64,000 nt of DNA from Strongylocentrotus droebachiensis. Lineage: Eukaryota > Echinodermata > Echinoidea > Camarodonta > Strongylocentrotidae. Location of the stretch: contig JAVYIG010007475.1 of NCBI GenBank assembly GCA_035222895.1, forward strand, positions 1 to 64,000, written 5' to 3'. Position 1 is the stretch's first letter. Every line of letters starts with the position of its first letter. This document shows positions 1 through 11,828 of the stretch, one piece after another. Both the position numbers and the translations under genes were made by a program. Below the pieces are notes generated by a model. The model had not been told where the DNA came from, ran no database searches, and saw nothing but the letters and a program-made list of their open reading frames with translations.

Positions 1-299
1 TTCTTATTTTTATCTGCTCAAAATTCATTAAAGAATTCGGGATAACCACGCCTTGTCTTTGTCTCATCAATGACTTACTTGCTCTCCGCAACCAAGACTC
101 AAGCAATAAGAACTAAACAAGCACAGTGCGCACCCCCTCATCCTCCTCGCTTGGTTCCTTACGGAACGTTGAGGAGTATACCAGAAGAAGAAGAAGAATT
201 GCCAAGATACCTCATAAAGGGAAGTAATGATTATGAAAATATTTTTAAACCCATTTAAGCCTCATCAGCATCAGTAGCCATGTTCAAACGGCGTAAGTT
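1..299. other. Intergenic, no gene seen
   Basis: I see no coding exon here. A short (GAA)n run near 185-199 resembles the tail of the SINE at 22066-22389, but no SINE body precedes it clearly. Confidence 0.5.
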
Positions 300-860
300 A
301 ATCCCTGCCAGGGGCGGATCCAGCCGGCGGCAAGAGGGGGGGGGGGGGGGGGGGGGCGCAAATCTTGAGAAAATATTTAGCGGCGAATCAGCCAGCCGGC
401 GAACGGCGAATAAGAGGGGGGAAAGGGGGGGGGGGTAAGAGCACTCCCCCCCCCCCCCCAATTCGTGAGGAAATATTTAGCAGCGATTCACCCAGCCGGT
501 GAATAAGCGGGGGGATGCTGGAGAGGAGTACAACTAATTTCCTGGGGGGGCAAAAAAAAAATCATATTTCTTCTTCTTTTTTTTTCCTTTTTAGTGGGGT
601 CAGGGGGGCCCTTTTTTTTTTTTTGTAAAGATAAAATTTTCGTCACTATCCTATTTTTTTTTTACCGTTTGGGGGGGGGGGCTAGGGTGGCGGGCAGTAA
701 ATATCCCATAAATATTTAACTTACATCATTAGTTGCCCATACCCTCTTACTCGGACCAACTTGCCCGATCAAGTTAACACGATCTTCCACCGACCAAATC
801 TTACTCAGCGTAACTGCCGGAAGTCAGGGGCGGATCCAGGATTTTCAAAGAGGGGGTGGG
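300..860. repeat. G-rich repeat region with GGGGCGGATCCAG ends
   Basis: The motif CAGGGGCGGATCCAG occurs at about 304 and again at about 826. Between them are repeated blocks containing AAATATTTAGC and CCAGCCGG, separated by runs of 10-20 G or C. The same start plus the AAATATTTAGC block recurs at 41292. CAGGGG is a typical hAT-like terminus, so these are probably truncated or nested non-autonomous elements. I could not find matching right ends or target-site duplications here. Confidence 0.55.
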
Positions 861-904
861 GGGCCGCGGCGTGTTCTTACTGTATAGTGTTCTTGCTGAG
901 GGTC

Positions 905-1081
905 CTACAATTATAACTACCCTAGCAATAATTGCAATTATTGTCACGTACCCATTTACCCCTGGGTGGAGAGTAGAAAATATAGATTGATGTCTTTAAA
1001 AGACGTTAGTACCGGGCTCGGATTTGAACCCTCAATCCTTGGATTGAGATTGAAGGATGAACCACTATGTCACGACACCGC
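905..1081 (-). mobile_element. tRNA-derived SINE (copy 1)
   Basis: Read on the minus strand, it begins GGTGTCGTGACATAGTGG (A-box-like) and has a B box, GGTTCAAATCC, about 45 bases later. The body that follows (AAGACATCAATCTA, CACCCAGG, AATGGGTAC) matches, in the same order, the SINE at 62099-62396. It is therefore a 5' part of the same SINE family. The 3' tail is missing. Confidence 0.7.
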
Positions 1082-1415
1082 CACAATCAATATAAGCTTG
1101 ATATAGACATATTTTCCTTGTGTATGATAAAAACTGGGTTTGAATAATGTCCTGGTGTGACCGAGGCATATGACACGATTTCAAAGATTTTCAAGAAATC
1201 AACTTGAGGGCACTTCCAATACCCTATTAAATTGCTTACAGTAATCACGTTCGGATTACGTAATGTGTCATTGTCATGTTCACATATTTCCATATAGGTG
1301 ACGCACAAGACTAATGAAAGGGCGAAGTGTGTGTGTGTTTTTAAAATCATTTGCGATCGTGTTGGGCGCTAATATAGGAGAAATAATTAAACTGTGTAAA
1401 TCAGCCTTAGGCTTT

Positions 1416-2070
1416 TAGTCCAGTAGACGGTACCATATACCATGTACATGACCTGGACAAGTTGATAAGTACAAGGTTATTTTGTTGATTTGTGTTCTAG
1501 ATGGGTATTGAAGTAAAACCAGCTTGGTTGCCAGCTTGGCAACCTTGGTCAACTTTTTTAATAGCCATATTAGCATAATCATCTAATTAACATATATGCA
1601 ATATTTAATAATGTTGCTAATCTCAATCCAGGAAGCCTGAAAACATGAATGATACGACTTTTCAAGGGTTTTCGGCTATGACGAGGAATTCATTTTTGAC
1701 ACCAGTTTTTTATTCCAAGTAATGCAATTGTCTTAAATAGCATAATTATCATAATTATGTACAATGTATGGACTTCATTGTCATTGTTTATCTATTAATC
1801 CTAAAAATGGTGCAATGCAACATTGTAAATCACTTTTGAAAGACTAAATCCAATGTAATTCAGGCTTCCTGGATTGAGATTAGCAACATTATACATATTG
1901 CACAAATGCTAATTAGATTAATTAAAAGAGTTGCCCAAGGTTGCCAAGCTAGCAACCAAGCTGAATTTACTTCAATACCCATCTAGAACACAAATCAACA
2001 AAAAAACCTTGCACAAATCAACTTCAACTTTTCCAGGTCCGAAAAACTTCTACAGGACTATTTGGAATGA
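1416..2070. mobile_element. Foldback (long inverted repeat) element, about 655 bp
   Basis: The left arm (about 1416-1650) is the imperfect reverse complement of the right arm (about 1858-2070). Matching landmarks include CTAGATGGGTATTGAAGTAAA against TTTACTTCAATACCCATCTAG, and CAATCCAGGAAGCCTGAA against TTCAGGCTTCCTGGATTG. A roughly 200-bp spacer separates the arms. No transposase is present, and I could not define a target-site duplication. Confidence 0.75.
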
Positions 2071-2317
2071 TGTCTGTGGCGATAATCTTTAACAACAACA
2101 ACAACAGCAACAGCAATAAATAAAAATATCGAACAATAACAACAAAAAGATTGAAATACGTGTTGGAATAGGTCTACCTTATTCGTCAAGTATCAGGGCA
2201 AAATAGACAATCTTTGCATTTTAGCGATCTTAATAGCAGAATATTAAATATACATGGAAAAGGTATTCATAATAGATAAGGCACATTTCATTGATTTTCT
2301 ATAATAATTTTGTTCCC

Positions 2318-2383
2318 CCCTCCTCTCTCTCTCCCACCCTGACTCTCTTCCGTACCCTCTCTCTCTCTCTCTCTCTCTCACTC

Positions 2384-2427
<44 letters not shown>

Positions 2428-2455
2428 GCCATCTCTCTCTCTCTCTCTCTCTCTT
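2318..2455. repeat. (CT)n microsatellite
   Basis: Nearly pure CT dinucleotides, interrupted twice by the unit CACTCGCCAT. Confidence 0.95.
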
Positions 2456-3353
2456 TGTCTATTGATACTTTACTTTCAGAGGGCATCTTTGTGCATTTGC
2501 ATTCATCTAAAGAATATACATTTGTATGTAACTTTATATCATGGACTGCAATATTTAACCTTACCTGTCACCGTTCACTGGGAGTCATCTATAGAAGATA
2601 TTAACACCAGAACATTTAATTTCCTGTCCATTTAATTCTATATCGTATTTCGCAGACTTGCATGTGATGATGATTTTGTCTGATAAGGGTATCAATCAAA
2701 CCAATTCTAATTCCTTTGATCCATGACATGCTTCATCATGAAGAAACCTTAGAAAAAAATTAATAATGTATAACAGATCACTGATATAAATGGGTATCAA
2801 TACCGGAGAGCCGACTGCATTAGAAAGATGAAAAAACCTGTGGGTTGGCATTTGTAATGATTTTTTTTCGAATACAAGACTGCAACTGGAGCATGATGAT
2901 TTATGAATTCGCAATGTCATGTAAATCAAGGTTCGTTGTAATTGCTTTACATGGCCATCCCATATTATGTTCTGCAGGGCCCACTGGAAGAGCAGTTTCA
3001 TAACTGAAGTGGCTACCCTAGGTCCCTAGGTTAATAAAACGTTATTAATAAACTAAAACGTTAATCAATAAACTAAAACTATCATGAGTATTCTTTTAGC
3101 TAATAAACCTATGAAGTAGTTTCGTTTTTCGTCAAAAATATGTAAGACATGTCTGCATCTCCATTCTGCACTCTTTCATGAGAACTTAGATCTAGAATCA
3201 AACACTGACAAACAAAACTAATGTATAGGCCTATATCTACAATGATATATCTATGGTGTGTTAGGAAGTGTTTTCACAAGGTCTTTTTATGTATAATTAC
3301 CAAACGAAAGAGAAACGTCGATAAAAGTTCTTTAAAGCGGGTTCGTTTTATTG
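2456..3353. other. Intergenic, nothing recognised
   Basis: AT-rich sequence with no convincing exon, RNA gene or element end. Confidence 0.5.
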
Positions 3354-3361
3354 GTCACCGG

Positions 3362-3738
3362 CAGGGGCGTACGCAGGATATTTCCAAGGGGGGGGTTTTA
3401 AAATATTTTGCTCCCGAAAATTTGAAAATCGCGCCGGCCGAAAAGTCGCTCAGTGGGGGGGGGGGGGGGGGGTAAGCGGACCCATTTTTTTTTTTTTTTT
3501 TGGTCTCGAAATTTCAAAATTTGACATTTTTTGTCGTTGGGGGGGGGAGTAAGGTCACCTTATTTAGGTTAGCCGTGGGTATAATTTTTTTTTTTTTTTT
3601 TAATAAAAAATAATTAAAAAAAAACCAAAGGGGGGGGGGGTTTAGGTTTTTTTAGGGGGGTTTACATACATAAAAATACCAAAGGGGGGTTTCAACCCCC
3701 CAAACCCCCCCCCCCCCCCCCCCCTGCGTACGCCCCTG
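3362..3738. mobile_element. hAT-like MITE with perfect 8-bp target-site duplication
   Basis: The 377-bp element has terminal inverted repeats CAGGGGCGTACGCAGG (left) and its reverse complement ending CCCCTG (right). It is flanked by the identical 8-mer GTCACCGG at 3354-3361 and 3739-3746. An 8-bp duplication plus a CAGGG-type end is the signature of hAT transposition. The interior is only homopolymer runs (G, T, A, C) with no transposase, so it is non-autonomous. A 55-bp relative is at 24709-24763. Confidence 0.9.
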
Positions 3739-3746
3739 GTCACCGG

Positions 3747-4531
3747 CAACCTTATCATAGTCCTCCAAAGTGCGTCCACTTAAAAACACTGAAACAATTA
3801 TTATTATGTTCGATTTAAAAACAAAAAAACGATATTGAAAGCTAGCGAACATCTAGAGAAAAATCGATACGTTTCGTTTTAGTTTTATGTACACAGGCAT
3901 TGCTCGGAGCATTGTTACACGTCGATAATGGGAAAGTGCCCTTCATCATGTTAATAGTAGGTACGCGCACGCCGCACTCAAGCTTAAGAGGAAGATGCAC
4001 AATCATGCTTTATAATGGAAGCAATAGTGGTCTATCATCAAGCTTTTCGCACGGACTGCAAATTAAGATATTCTATCCTTGTATTTGTAATGGACGATGA
4101 TGTTTAGACAAGTAATAGCTACGAACGACATTGACGTTCGGAAAGATGCGATTTGCTTTGGGGTCATTATTGTCGTCAACCCATTAGGAAGGAGAAGACA
4201 GCGATCTTGTGACTTGATTGTAATTGCTGCCGGACATTTTCAGCAAAACTGGATGGAAATCGACAATCGTTTTAGCACTTATGTCTCGACATCATTTTGG
4301 CTTCGTCCTATTTGCTTGGCCGGTTGCTTGGATTCTGAAAAAAGCAATTCCAGTATCTTGTTAGCTTGACTGGCTACCGAAAAGGCAAAAAGATAAAGCT
4401 GTTATTTCTAATTGTTAATCATTCTGAGAATCGAAATGGGATTTTAGTATCTAACACATTGACAACTTTCAGATTTTAAAAAGTCATTCTGCTCGTCTAA
4501 TCGTTGATCAGTTTTGGGCTAATCATTGTGA
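3747..4531. other. Upstream region of the GPCR gene
   Basis: No recognised gene. It presumably carries the receptor's promoter or 5' UTR, but I see no clear TATA or initiator motif that I would place. Confidence 0.4.
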
Positions 4532-5864
4532 ATGACTTCGAATTCGTCGTTCAAGGATTGCTGCGAAACTACGACGACGGCATTCTCGGCATCATGGACG
4601 TCGCCCGATTCATTGGCAACACAAAATCCCTCCTATCGCATCAACGACTTCGTTCAGCGCAGCATCGTCGCATCCCTACTATCCCTCGTATCTATCATCG
4701 GCCTTGGCGGAAACATCCTCGTTCTTTTTTCGATACTTCTTTCTCGTAAGCTACAAACCCAGACAAATATCTTTGTGGTCAATCTCTGCGTCGCCGACTT
4801 TCTAACGTGCCTCTCGCTGCCCTTCCAGGCGGCTGCGGCCGTACTCGATGATGATACGGGTTTGTTTCTGTTTTCTGATGGCTTCTGCGCCCTGGTGACG
4901 ATGCTGGAAATCACGTGTCTTGGGAGTAGCATACTGACGTTGACCTTGATAGCTATCAATCGCTTCGTGTTGATCACCAGATCGAAGGCGACCTGCATGC
5001 AGGCGACTCTTCTCGCCGCTTGTCCTTGTCATCGCGCTTTTGATGACGTGGTTGATCCCAGCTGCAGAATTTGGGGTACCTGCCATCGCAGGCTTCATCG
5101 AGCTAAGTTATTATCCTAGATTTCGTCTTTGCGCTTGGAACGAAAATTATCCACTTTCTAAATTCCTGATAGGTCCCACCTTAGTCCTAGCACTTTCCGT
5201 CACGCTGGTTTGTTACACCAAAACATACCTCTTCGTCAGACGACACGCTAGATCTGTGGACAATTTAACGCCAGCAGTTTCGCGTCAAAATGTCAATCGT
5301 AGTCACGCCAGTTTGGCAGACACACCACGTATAGGAAATATCGAAGACTCTCGTCATACCGATATCGTACACCAAACATCAGGTGCGATGAGCTTCGAAC
5401 GAAACGAAGCGAACAATATTCCTCTTGTTATTGAAGGAGATCTACTGCAGAGCACGACACGATCGACGCGATTTGGATCAAGTATTAATGAGGACAAGGG
5501 TGACGATGTCGGGATTAACAGGCTCGATGTCGAGCATACGGGCGCCACCAATGATATATCGAAAATTAAAACGAAATCGAGTTCCCGAAGTTTGGAAACT
5601 GAGATCAGCAAAAACCTCTTCGTAGTCGTTTGCGTTGTCCTCATCAGCATCGTACCTTTCGTTACTTGCTTGTCACTGTCCTCTTGCCAGGAACCTTTCA
5701 TCTATACCGTGGTCATCCTCTGCATGGGGAGTTGTGTCAATCCAATCATCTACGGGTTCAGGCACCCGCACTTCAGACCGGTCTTTGCCTCGATCATCAT
5801 GTGTCGGCTGTCTGACATCCCGCAGCCTTCGGCACTGGCGCGGAAAATCATCAAGAAATATTAA
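4532..5864 (+). CDS. Rhodopsin-class (class A) GPCR, one apparent frameshift
   Basis: Seven-transmembrane receptor in a single exon; it would signal at the plasma membrane. The first frame runs from ATG 4532 and the second ends at TAA 5862-5864. The N-terminus has an N-glycosylation site (NSS). TM1 carries GGN. TM2 has the NLCVADF motif. TM3 ends in NRF in place of DRY. TM5 is at about 5160-5230. A long, polar third loop runs to about 5600. TM6 contains VPF, and TM7 ends NPIIYGF (NPxxY). The frame changes by +1 between about 5010 and 5022, at the start of TM4. Removing one base makes 1332 nt, or 443 aa, which is normal for this class. NRF/NRY at TM3 recalls the Tre1/Moody/GPR84-like receptors, but the ligand is unknown. 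The break could be a sequencing error, a polymorphism or early pseudogenisation. Confidence 0.85.
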
Positions 5865-6420
5865 ATGACAATGTTTACAAGTATTCTGTTGAACCTATCA
5901 TACAACTGTCTACTAATTTCACAGGGGTTGATCTAAAAAATGTTACAATGATCTTTTATGAATGATACGAAGTGACATCATCTGTAATAATAATAACATT
6001 AATAATGTACTCATTTATGTTGATAGTGCTACAGAAAATCCTAAACACTGTGATGGACTTCATGATTCTGGTTATCATATTATTTATCTTTGTAATAGAG
6101 ATGTCACTAACTCATGTTGCCACTAACTGTTCAAAATATATTCGTTTAGTATCATGACGCATCATGATCTCATGACTTACTTATACAAATATATAAGTAT
6201 ATTGCAAAATAAATCCTGAAATTGTTTTCATACACAGAATTTGTCAGTGAGAACAGGGGGAGGGTAGAAACTTGCATTCATTTAAAAAAAAAATGAAGAG
6301 TTGAAATAAAAAGATTTGAATAACGGTAGCAACGTTTAAAAAAAAAGGTATAGTTGCTCCGGCCGCAAATGTTCACTACAGGAAAAAGAAGGGGAAAAAA
6401 CGCGTTAGAGATTCAGGCAA
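5865..6420. other. GPCR 3' flank
   Basis: AT-rich sequence after the receptor stop codon, with one AATAAA (listed separately). No further coding sequence is seen. Confidence 0.5.
6208..6213 (+). terminator. Candidate polyadenylation signal for the GPCR
   Basis: AATAAA lies 344 bases after the GPCR stop codon on the same strand. The distance is reasonable for a 3' UTR, but no downstream element was verified. Confidence 0.45.
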
Positions 6421-6426
6421 ATCATA

Positions 6427-7844
6427 CACTGTTAAAACAAGTATTAAAAAACTGCGGGTTAAAAAATTGTTGATTAAAAAACGCTCAACGTTGGTTAAAA
6501 ATGTAGTGTTGATTAAAATTTACTTTTAATCTTGCGTTGGTTAAAAACAGTGTTGATCAAAATTATTCCTTTTAACCTATGTTGGTTAAGTCTAAGTCGT
6601 TGGCAAAAATTGTAACCCAGCATGGATTAAAAACAAAATTCCGACATTAATGAAAGCCCTCTTCCGGTTAAAGTTTAATCAATGTTGATTAAAGTACTGG
6701 TCACGTGACCCAACGGAACGATATCGAAGCGCGTAGCTAGCGATCGCTCGACATACAAATAAATTAAGTACATGCAGTTTACGCGTGCGACAAAATTAAC
6801 AATGGAGGTTGTCGCGAGGACCTGAGAAATGGGGGTTTGGACGGTCTTATCTCCGTATTTTCAGGTAAGAAATTATTTTAATATTATCATCATCAATTCT
6901 AAGATTGTAAGGAAGAAGTGAAAAAAGGTTCTTGCTCAAATCAAAAACGATTTGTGTCCCCTAGGCTGTACGTAGCTCAACCAATAAGCCGGGCCAAAAG
7001 GTAACATTTTGATTGCACCGTGCACCTGGCTAACGTAAGCGCACACACACACTCATCAGTCTGCAAGAATCTTCAACCGTGAAGGAGGCAGACCCAATTA
7101 AAGAAGGAGAAGTGTAGGCCTATTACGGATCACCTACCCAAATTGCATGCATGAATAATAATCTTATTTTTTAAATCTAATTGTATCTAATTGTTTAAAA
7201 CAATTAAATATAAAATAAGATGTCATAAAGTGAAACGTCTTCATGCATGCAATTTGGGTAGGTCATCCGTTGCACTTACTGGCTGAGCTACAACCTACGG
7301 GCCGGGACACAAAGCGTGTTTAATTTGAGCAAGAACCTTATTTCACTTCTTCCTTCCAATCTTAGCATTGATGATAATCATATTAAACCGTTTCTTACCT
7401 GCAATCACGAGGATAAGACCTCCAAACCCCCGTAAGTTTAACCAACAGTGGTTATAACTGTAACCAACAACCCACTAAAGTTTAACCAACATCGTGTGAA
7501 TAAAAAAATAATTAACCTACAATGGTTACAATTTTAACCAACGGCCCATGTAAGTTTAACCAACAACATGTGAATCAGCCCCGAACAAAGCATAAATAAC
7601 CAACAAAAGATTAAAATTTTAATCAACAAATGGTTCAAGTTTAATCAACACCATTTTAACCAACATTGAGCAAATTTTTTTAACCAATAATTGATTAAAA
7701 TTTTTAATCAACCACAGGTTAAATTTTAATCAACAGGCTGTTGGTTAAAGTTTAACCAACGATTGTGTGATTCACCTGGTAATCCGTGGTTGATTAAAAT
7801 TTTAACCAACTTGATTAAAAATTGTAATACTTGTTCTAACAGTG
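6427..7844. mobile_element. 1.4-kb foldback element, TA-flanked
   Basis: The ends are CACTGTTAAAACAAGTATT and, on the right, AATACTTGTTCTAACAGTG, each flanked by TA (6425-6426 and 7845-7846). Almost the whole element is an inverted repeat. The outer arms are packed with GGTTAAA/TTTAACC units. Inner arms at 6815-6985 and 7265-7435 match (GAGCAAGAACC against GGTTCTTGCTC). The centre is the palindrome AATTGTTTAAAACAATT near 7190-7206. One arm carries extra sequence at about 7062-7110 resembling the end of the SINE at 22066. No ORF for a transposase is present. Confidence 0.85.
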
Positions 7845-8013
7845 TACGGGTAGCGGTGGAATAGAATTACTCAAAAATATTCAGCATGTTGAAAAAAAAC
7901 ATGCAAAACGCTTTTTTCTTCTTCTAGTAGTGCAGTCCTTGGAGATATTTAGGGTTCTTTTCTGCTATTTGAGATGAAGTCATTTGTTGCACAATTTACT
8001 TTTTTGTACTTAA

Positions 8014-8515
8014 AGGTAATACAAAGTTTTGGGAAATTTTGAAAATTGGGTGGATAGTGAATCTTTACAATTTTGATATATTTGGATGACCCTGTGGATG
8101 TATTATAAACACTAACAAAACGAACCCCTAAAACACTTCTGTTTTCGAGAAAAATTGAATATAACAATTTACCGGTACTCCCGGTAAATTTTGATAAATT
8201 TCAAATAGCGCCCACGGGCGTAAAGTGGTAGCTGCGACCATGAAAATCTCAGAATATGTAGTTGTGATATACAATTTCCAAACGGGAATAGCTCATCGGT
8301 CGATTTTAGTCAGGAAACATTGTTTCATAGCTAAATTGATATCTTGACCTTGAGAGGGAGCTATACAACATAAAGAGTTTATTATTTATAATTTCATAAC
8401 TTTAGACTCGATTTCAACCGGGACAATGATCAATGAATATTGTAGGAACGCATATGCTTCCAATATATTAATTTGAACCAAATTCATGGCCCCATACCAA
8501 AACTTTGTAATACCT
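8014..8515. mobile_element. TTAA-flanked MITE (502 bp)
   Basis: The terminal inverted repeats AGGTAATACAAAGTTTTGG (left) and AGGTATTACAAAGTTTTGG (right, reverse-complemented) differ at one position. Each end abuts TTAA (8010-8013 and 8516-8519). TTAA duplication is characteristic of piggyBac-type insertion, but these ends do not start CCC, so the superfamily is uncertain. Confidence 0.8.
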
Positions 8516-8764
8516 TTAACATCTCCACATGCACCGCATTCATGTTACATTCGTGAACACTAACAGGCACGACATTGCTGCTGCGACCCTATGTTGATCA
8601 CCAACTCTTCAAGTCATAGAATAAAATTCACCCTTTTTCACATAATTATTTCTGAGTAGGTAATTGATTGTTAATAAGTAACACTAATTACCATACTAGA
8701 ATCATGAAAAGAAAATTACACGACGAGACCAAATATGAATAGCTTGTTAACACAAAAGAGCAAT

Positions 8765-8935
8765 TTAGAGATCGAGAAAGCTTGAAAGAGGATGAGAATG
8801 AGGGAGGATGGCGAAAGAAAGGGAGGCTTAATGAGTGAGAGGGGGAGTGAGATAAGAAAGAGAGGTGCAAGGGCAGAGGGAAGATATAGAGAAACCAGAG
8901 AAAAGGGAGAGGGTGAAAGAGAAACTACGCATTCA
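8765..8935. repeat. GA-rich tract
   Basis: Imperfect GAGA/AAGAGG sequence. It creates a spurious reading frame on both strands. Confidence 0.85.
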
Positions 8936-11443
8936 ACACGTATCAGTTTTCATCACAAAAGACGGAGAACAATAAATTCCGCTCAATCCATATTGCTTGT
9001 TACCATTACTGGAAATCTTTATTTTACCTCTTTTCATATGATTATTCCATACGACATGTTATTAGCTTTTTTGTAATACGATTTCTACACGAGCACAATA
9101 CCTTTTTTACCTACATTTTGAGAGCTACACACAGAGTTTATATTACAATATAGATCATGCAGTCTGAGATATTAAATTCGCACTTAATAATTTCTCCTCC
9201 AATAAAGTCAAAGAGCAAGGAGAAGCAACAAGTAAATCATATTCAATTGTTTGACTGATGCTGATGATGCAAAATTACCAAATCGCTTATGCAAAGAGTT
9301 ACCCTTGATTTTAATCAAGTGATCTCTATTTCATCATTTTTTTTCCTCAAAATATAAGCAAGGGTATTACTAAAGATGAACAAAAACATCCATACCCACT
9401 AAATTTGCACTTGCCGGGTCTAATAATTTTCATTTTCCAGAAATTCGCCTGATAAATATATTTCACAATTTCTCTTTCATTCTCCACTTTAGTCTTGGCA
9501 TAAAAGAATAACAAAAGCGTGGTATGTTTTGTTGCATCGTTCAGCCCATTAATATATTACAAATTTTACATTGGTCGAGCTGAAAATAAAAAGGAAAGAT
9601 AAATGTTCACAAGTACACATATATGTATTTACAAATCTAGTATTACAAGATTTACAGCCACATTCCTCTCATCATCATGTTCTTAGATTACATTGAAATG
9701 CAAGATATAATTGAAATAACATGGTAATGCAAAGATTCATTCTCTCTCTGCATGATTAGACAATGTATCATTTCAACGTTAGTATCATTCCTCAACTTTT
9801 ATTTAACAGATATGGAAACAATTACAATTTTATAAGTCTTCCCATATATTTTGGTAAGGTACCGTATTTGTATTGTGAAGTTCTTGAACAGGAATGACTT
9901 ACAGAAACAATATGGTTGCTCAACTGTGCACAAATACATTCACTTTGTTCTTCACTTATGTCTATAAAGAAATCTGTTGTTACATTTCTCCTTTACTTTA
10001 CGAGCAATGGCATATGAAGTTATAAGCCCAATTATGTTTTGGCAATCTTTTTCTCTTAGTGGTAAGACTGCATTAAAGTTGCAATCAAATGTGAAATCAG
10101 AATCCTCCTCTAAATCTTTGATGGCAGAAGCCTTGCTCCCCATTGGCTAATATTACATTTATAAATGATTGCAAGTGTCCTTGTAAAGATCAGTGACTCT
10201 TTGGACCAATGGAAAGTCCATACTGTGGTACCTTATGATTATTCAATCAATACTTGTTTGGTGCTGAGCACAGACTAGTAGATAAAACATTCACTACAGC
10301 AAAAATAGAGATGCAAAACACTGGGACATACAGTAATGTGCGAGTCAAACATACAGCGGGTCACTCAGTACATGCATAGTAAACAACTGAATTATTCATA
10401 CCCTTTGTAATTTTTGAAGTACGTGAAAACTTAGTACGTCCAGATTTAAGTTTCTTGAGAATGGGATGTATTAAAGCTTACAAGTAAAAGCATTCAACAA
10501 AGGTTTTAATTCAACCAGTCCACCTTTCATTCTTGAGTAACGAAAAACACAAATACATCATATCTGCAAGGGGTATGAATAATGAAGTCGTTTACTGTAT
10601 ATTGCATTCTTATACACAAAACATGTATGAATTGTTGCAGACTCATTACTACAACATAACCATACTGATGTATTCTTGTGAATATAAACATGCAAATGTG
10701 TGGATTTTTAAAACAAAAAGAAAACATTAATATGGGCCATTCCAAGGCAATATAAAACTTTATTTCTTTTGATAACTTAAAGGTAGTGATATTATCCTTG
10801 TGGGTATATCCATATGCATACACCTTAAAAGGTGTTCCAAAGTTTAATTATTCTCTGCTACCACATACATGTATTATGTGTCATTGTCCCAAGGTAAGTT
10901 TGGCTTGCACTAGACTGTAGATCCCAGACAAAAACATGGTTCAAAGAAAGCACTACTTACTGAAATTTCTGAATCTAACACTAACCTCTTATATGTATAT
11001 AATCTAACCAAGATATTCCAATTTCAATATGCAATGCAACAAAGTAATGCTAGTGTTCTAAAGGTGATTTTATTTTAAACAGTCTTGGAGACCATGTTAT
11101 CAATATTTTCTGTAGAATCACGACTTCACAAAGCAGATATTGACTAAAAAGGTATTTCTTTGGGATTGTATCTTATGGGAAAGTGTTACCATCATAGTTG
11201 ATCTTCAAAAGGAAATCAAACTGTCCTAAGGAATATTACAAGGGAACACGAGATAGTCATCTAGAGAAATTTGAGACCCTGCTTAAGTCATTCCCTACAT
11301 CAAAATAAATGTCACAACTTCCCATTGAAATCTAAAATTGTAGACAACATACAAAAACATAAATACATATATATATATTTCTATGGACAAAAAAAATGAA
11401 TGTACAAAATTGCAAGATTAAAGAAACATTTATAATAGTTATC
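8936..11443. other. Intergenic, nothing recognised
   Basis: About 2.5 kb of AT-rich unique-looking sequence. It may belong to a very long 3' region of the minus-strand dynein gene, but nothing in it proves that. Confidence 0.4.
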
Positions 11444-11447
11444 TTAA

Positions 11448-11824
11448 AGGGATCGTGTAACATTGTTAAATCTGAGATACACGGCCCTACATGTTATCAG
11501 TGTCTGTGATATGGTGTAATATTGAAGCCCTAAAAAAATTGCGCTTCAAAATGATCAAGAAGTGCCTCAAAAAAGTAAAAATCTTTGAGTGACCGGTTTT
11601 ACCCTACTCGTTTTCCCCAATAGACTGTAGTGTTATGAAAACCGTCTGGCGAACGGTTTTCAAAATATGTAATTTCAATCATAAATATCTTGATAATCAG
11701 ACAGGCGATCAGCTTGTAAAATTCATGGGGATCCTGACTGACCTAAAGGTTTATAATTATCATTGCATCATGAGCTAAATCCAGAATTTTGTTTCAGAAT
11801 CTGAGACAAAGTTACCGGATCCCT
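11448..11824. mobile_element. TTAA-flanked MITE (377 bp)
   Basis: The left end AGGGATCGTGTAAC and the reverse-complemented right end AGGGATCCGGTAAC form terminal inverted repeats. They are flanked by TTAA at 11444-11447 and 11825-11828. The subterminal motif AATCTGAGA is near the left end, and CTCAGATT appears in the reverse complement of the right. No ORF. It is a different family from the element at 8014. Confidence 0.8.
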
Positions 11825-11828
11825 TTAA

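Noticed and set aside
2244..2635. Overlapping reading frames on both strands rich in Ser-Leu or Arg-Glu
   Set aside because: They are translations of the (CT)n/(GA)n microsatellite. The same applies at 41017-41261, 42784-43117 and 63144-63338.
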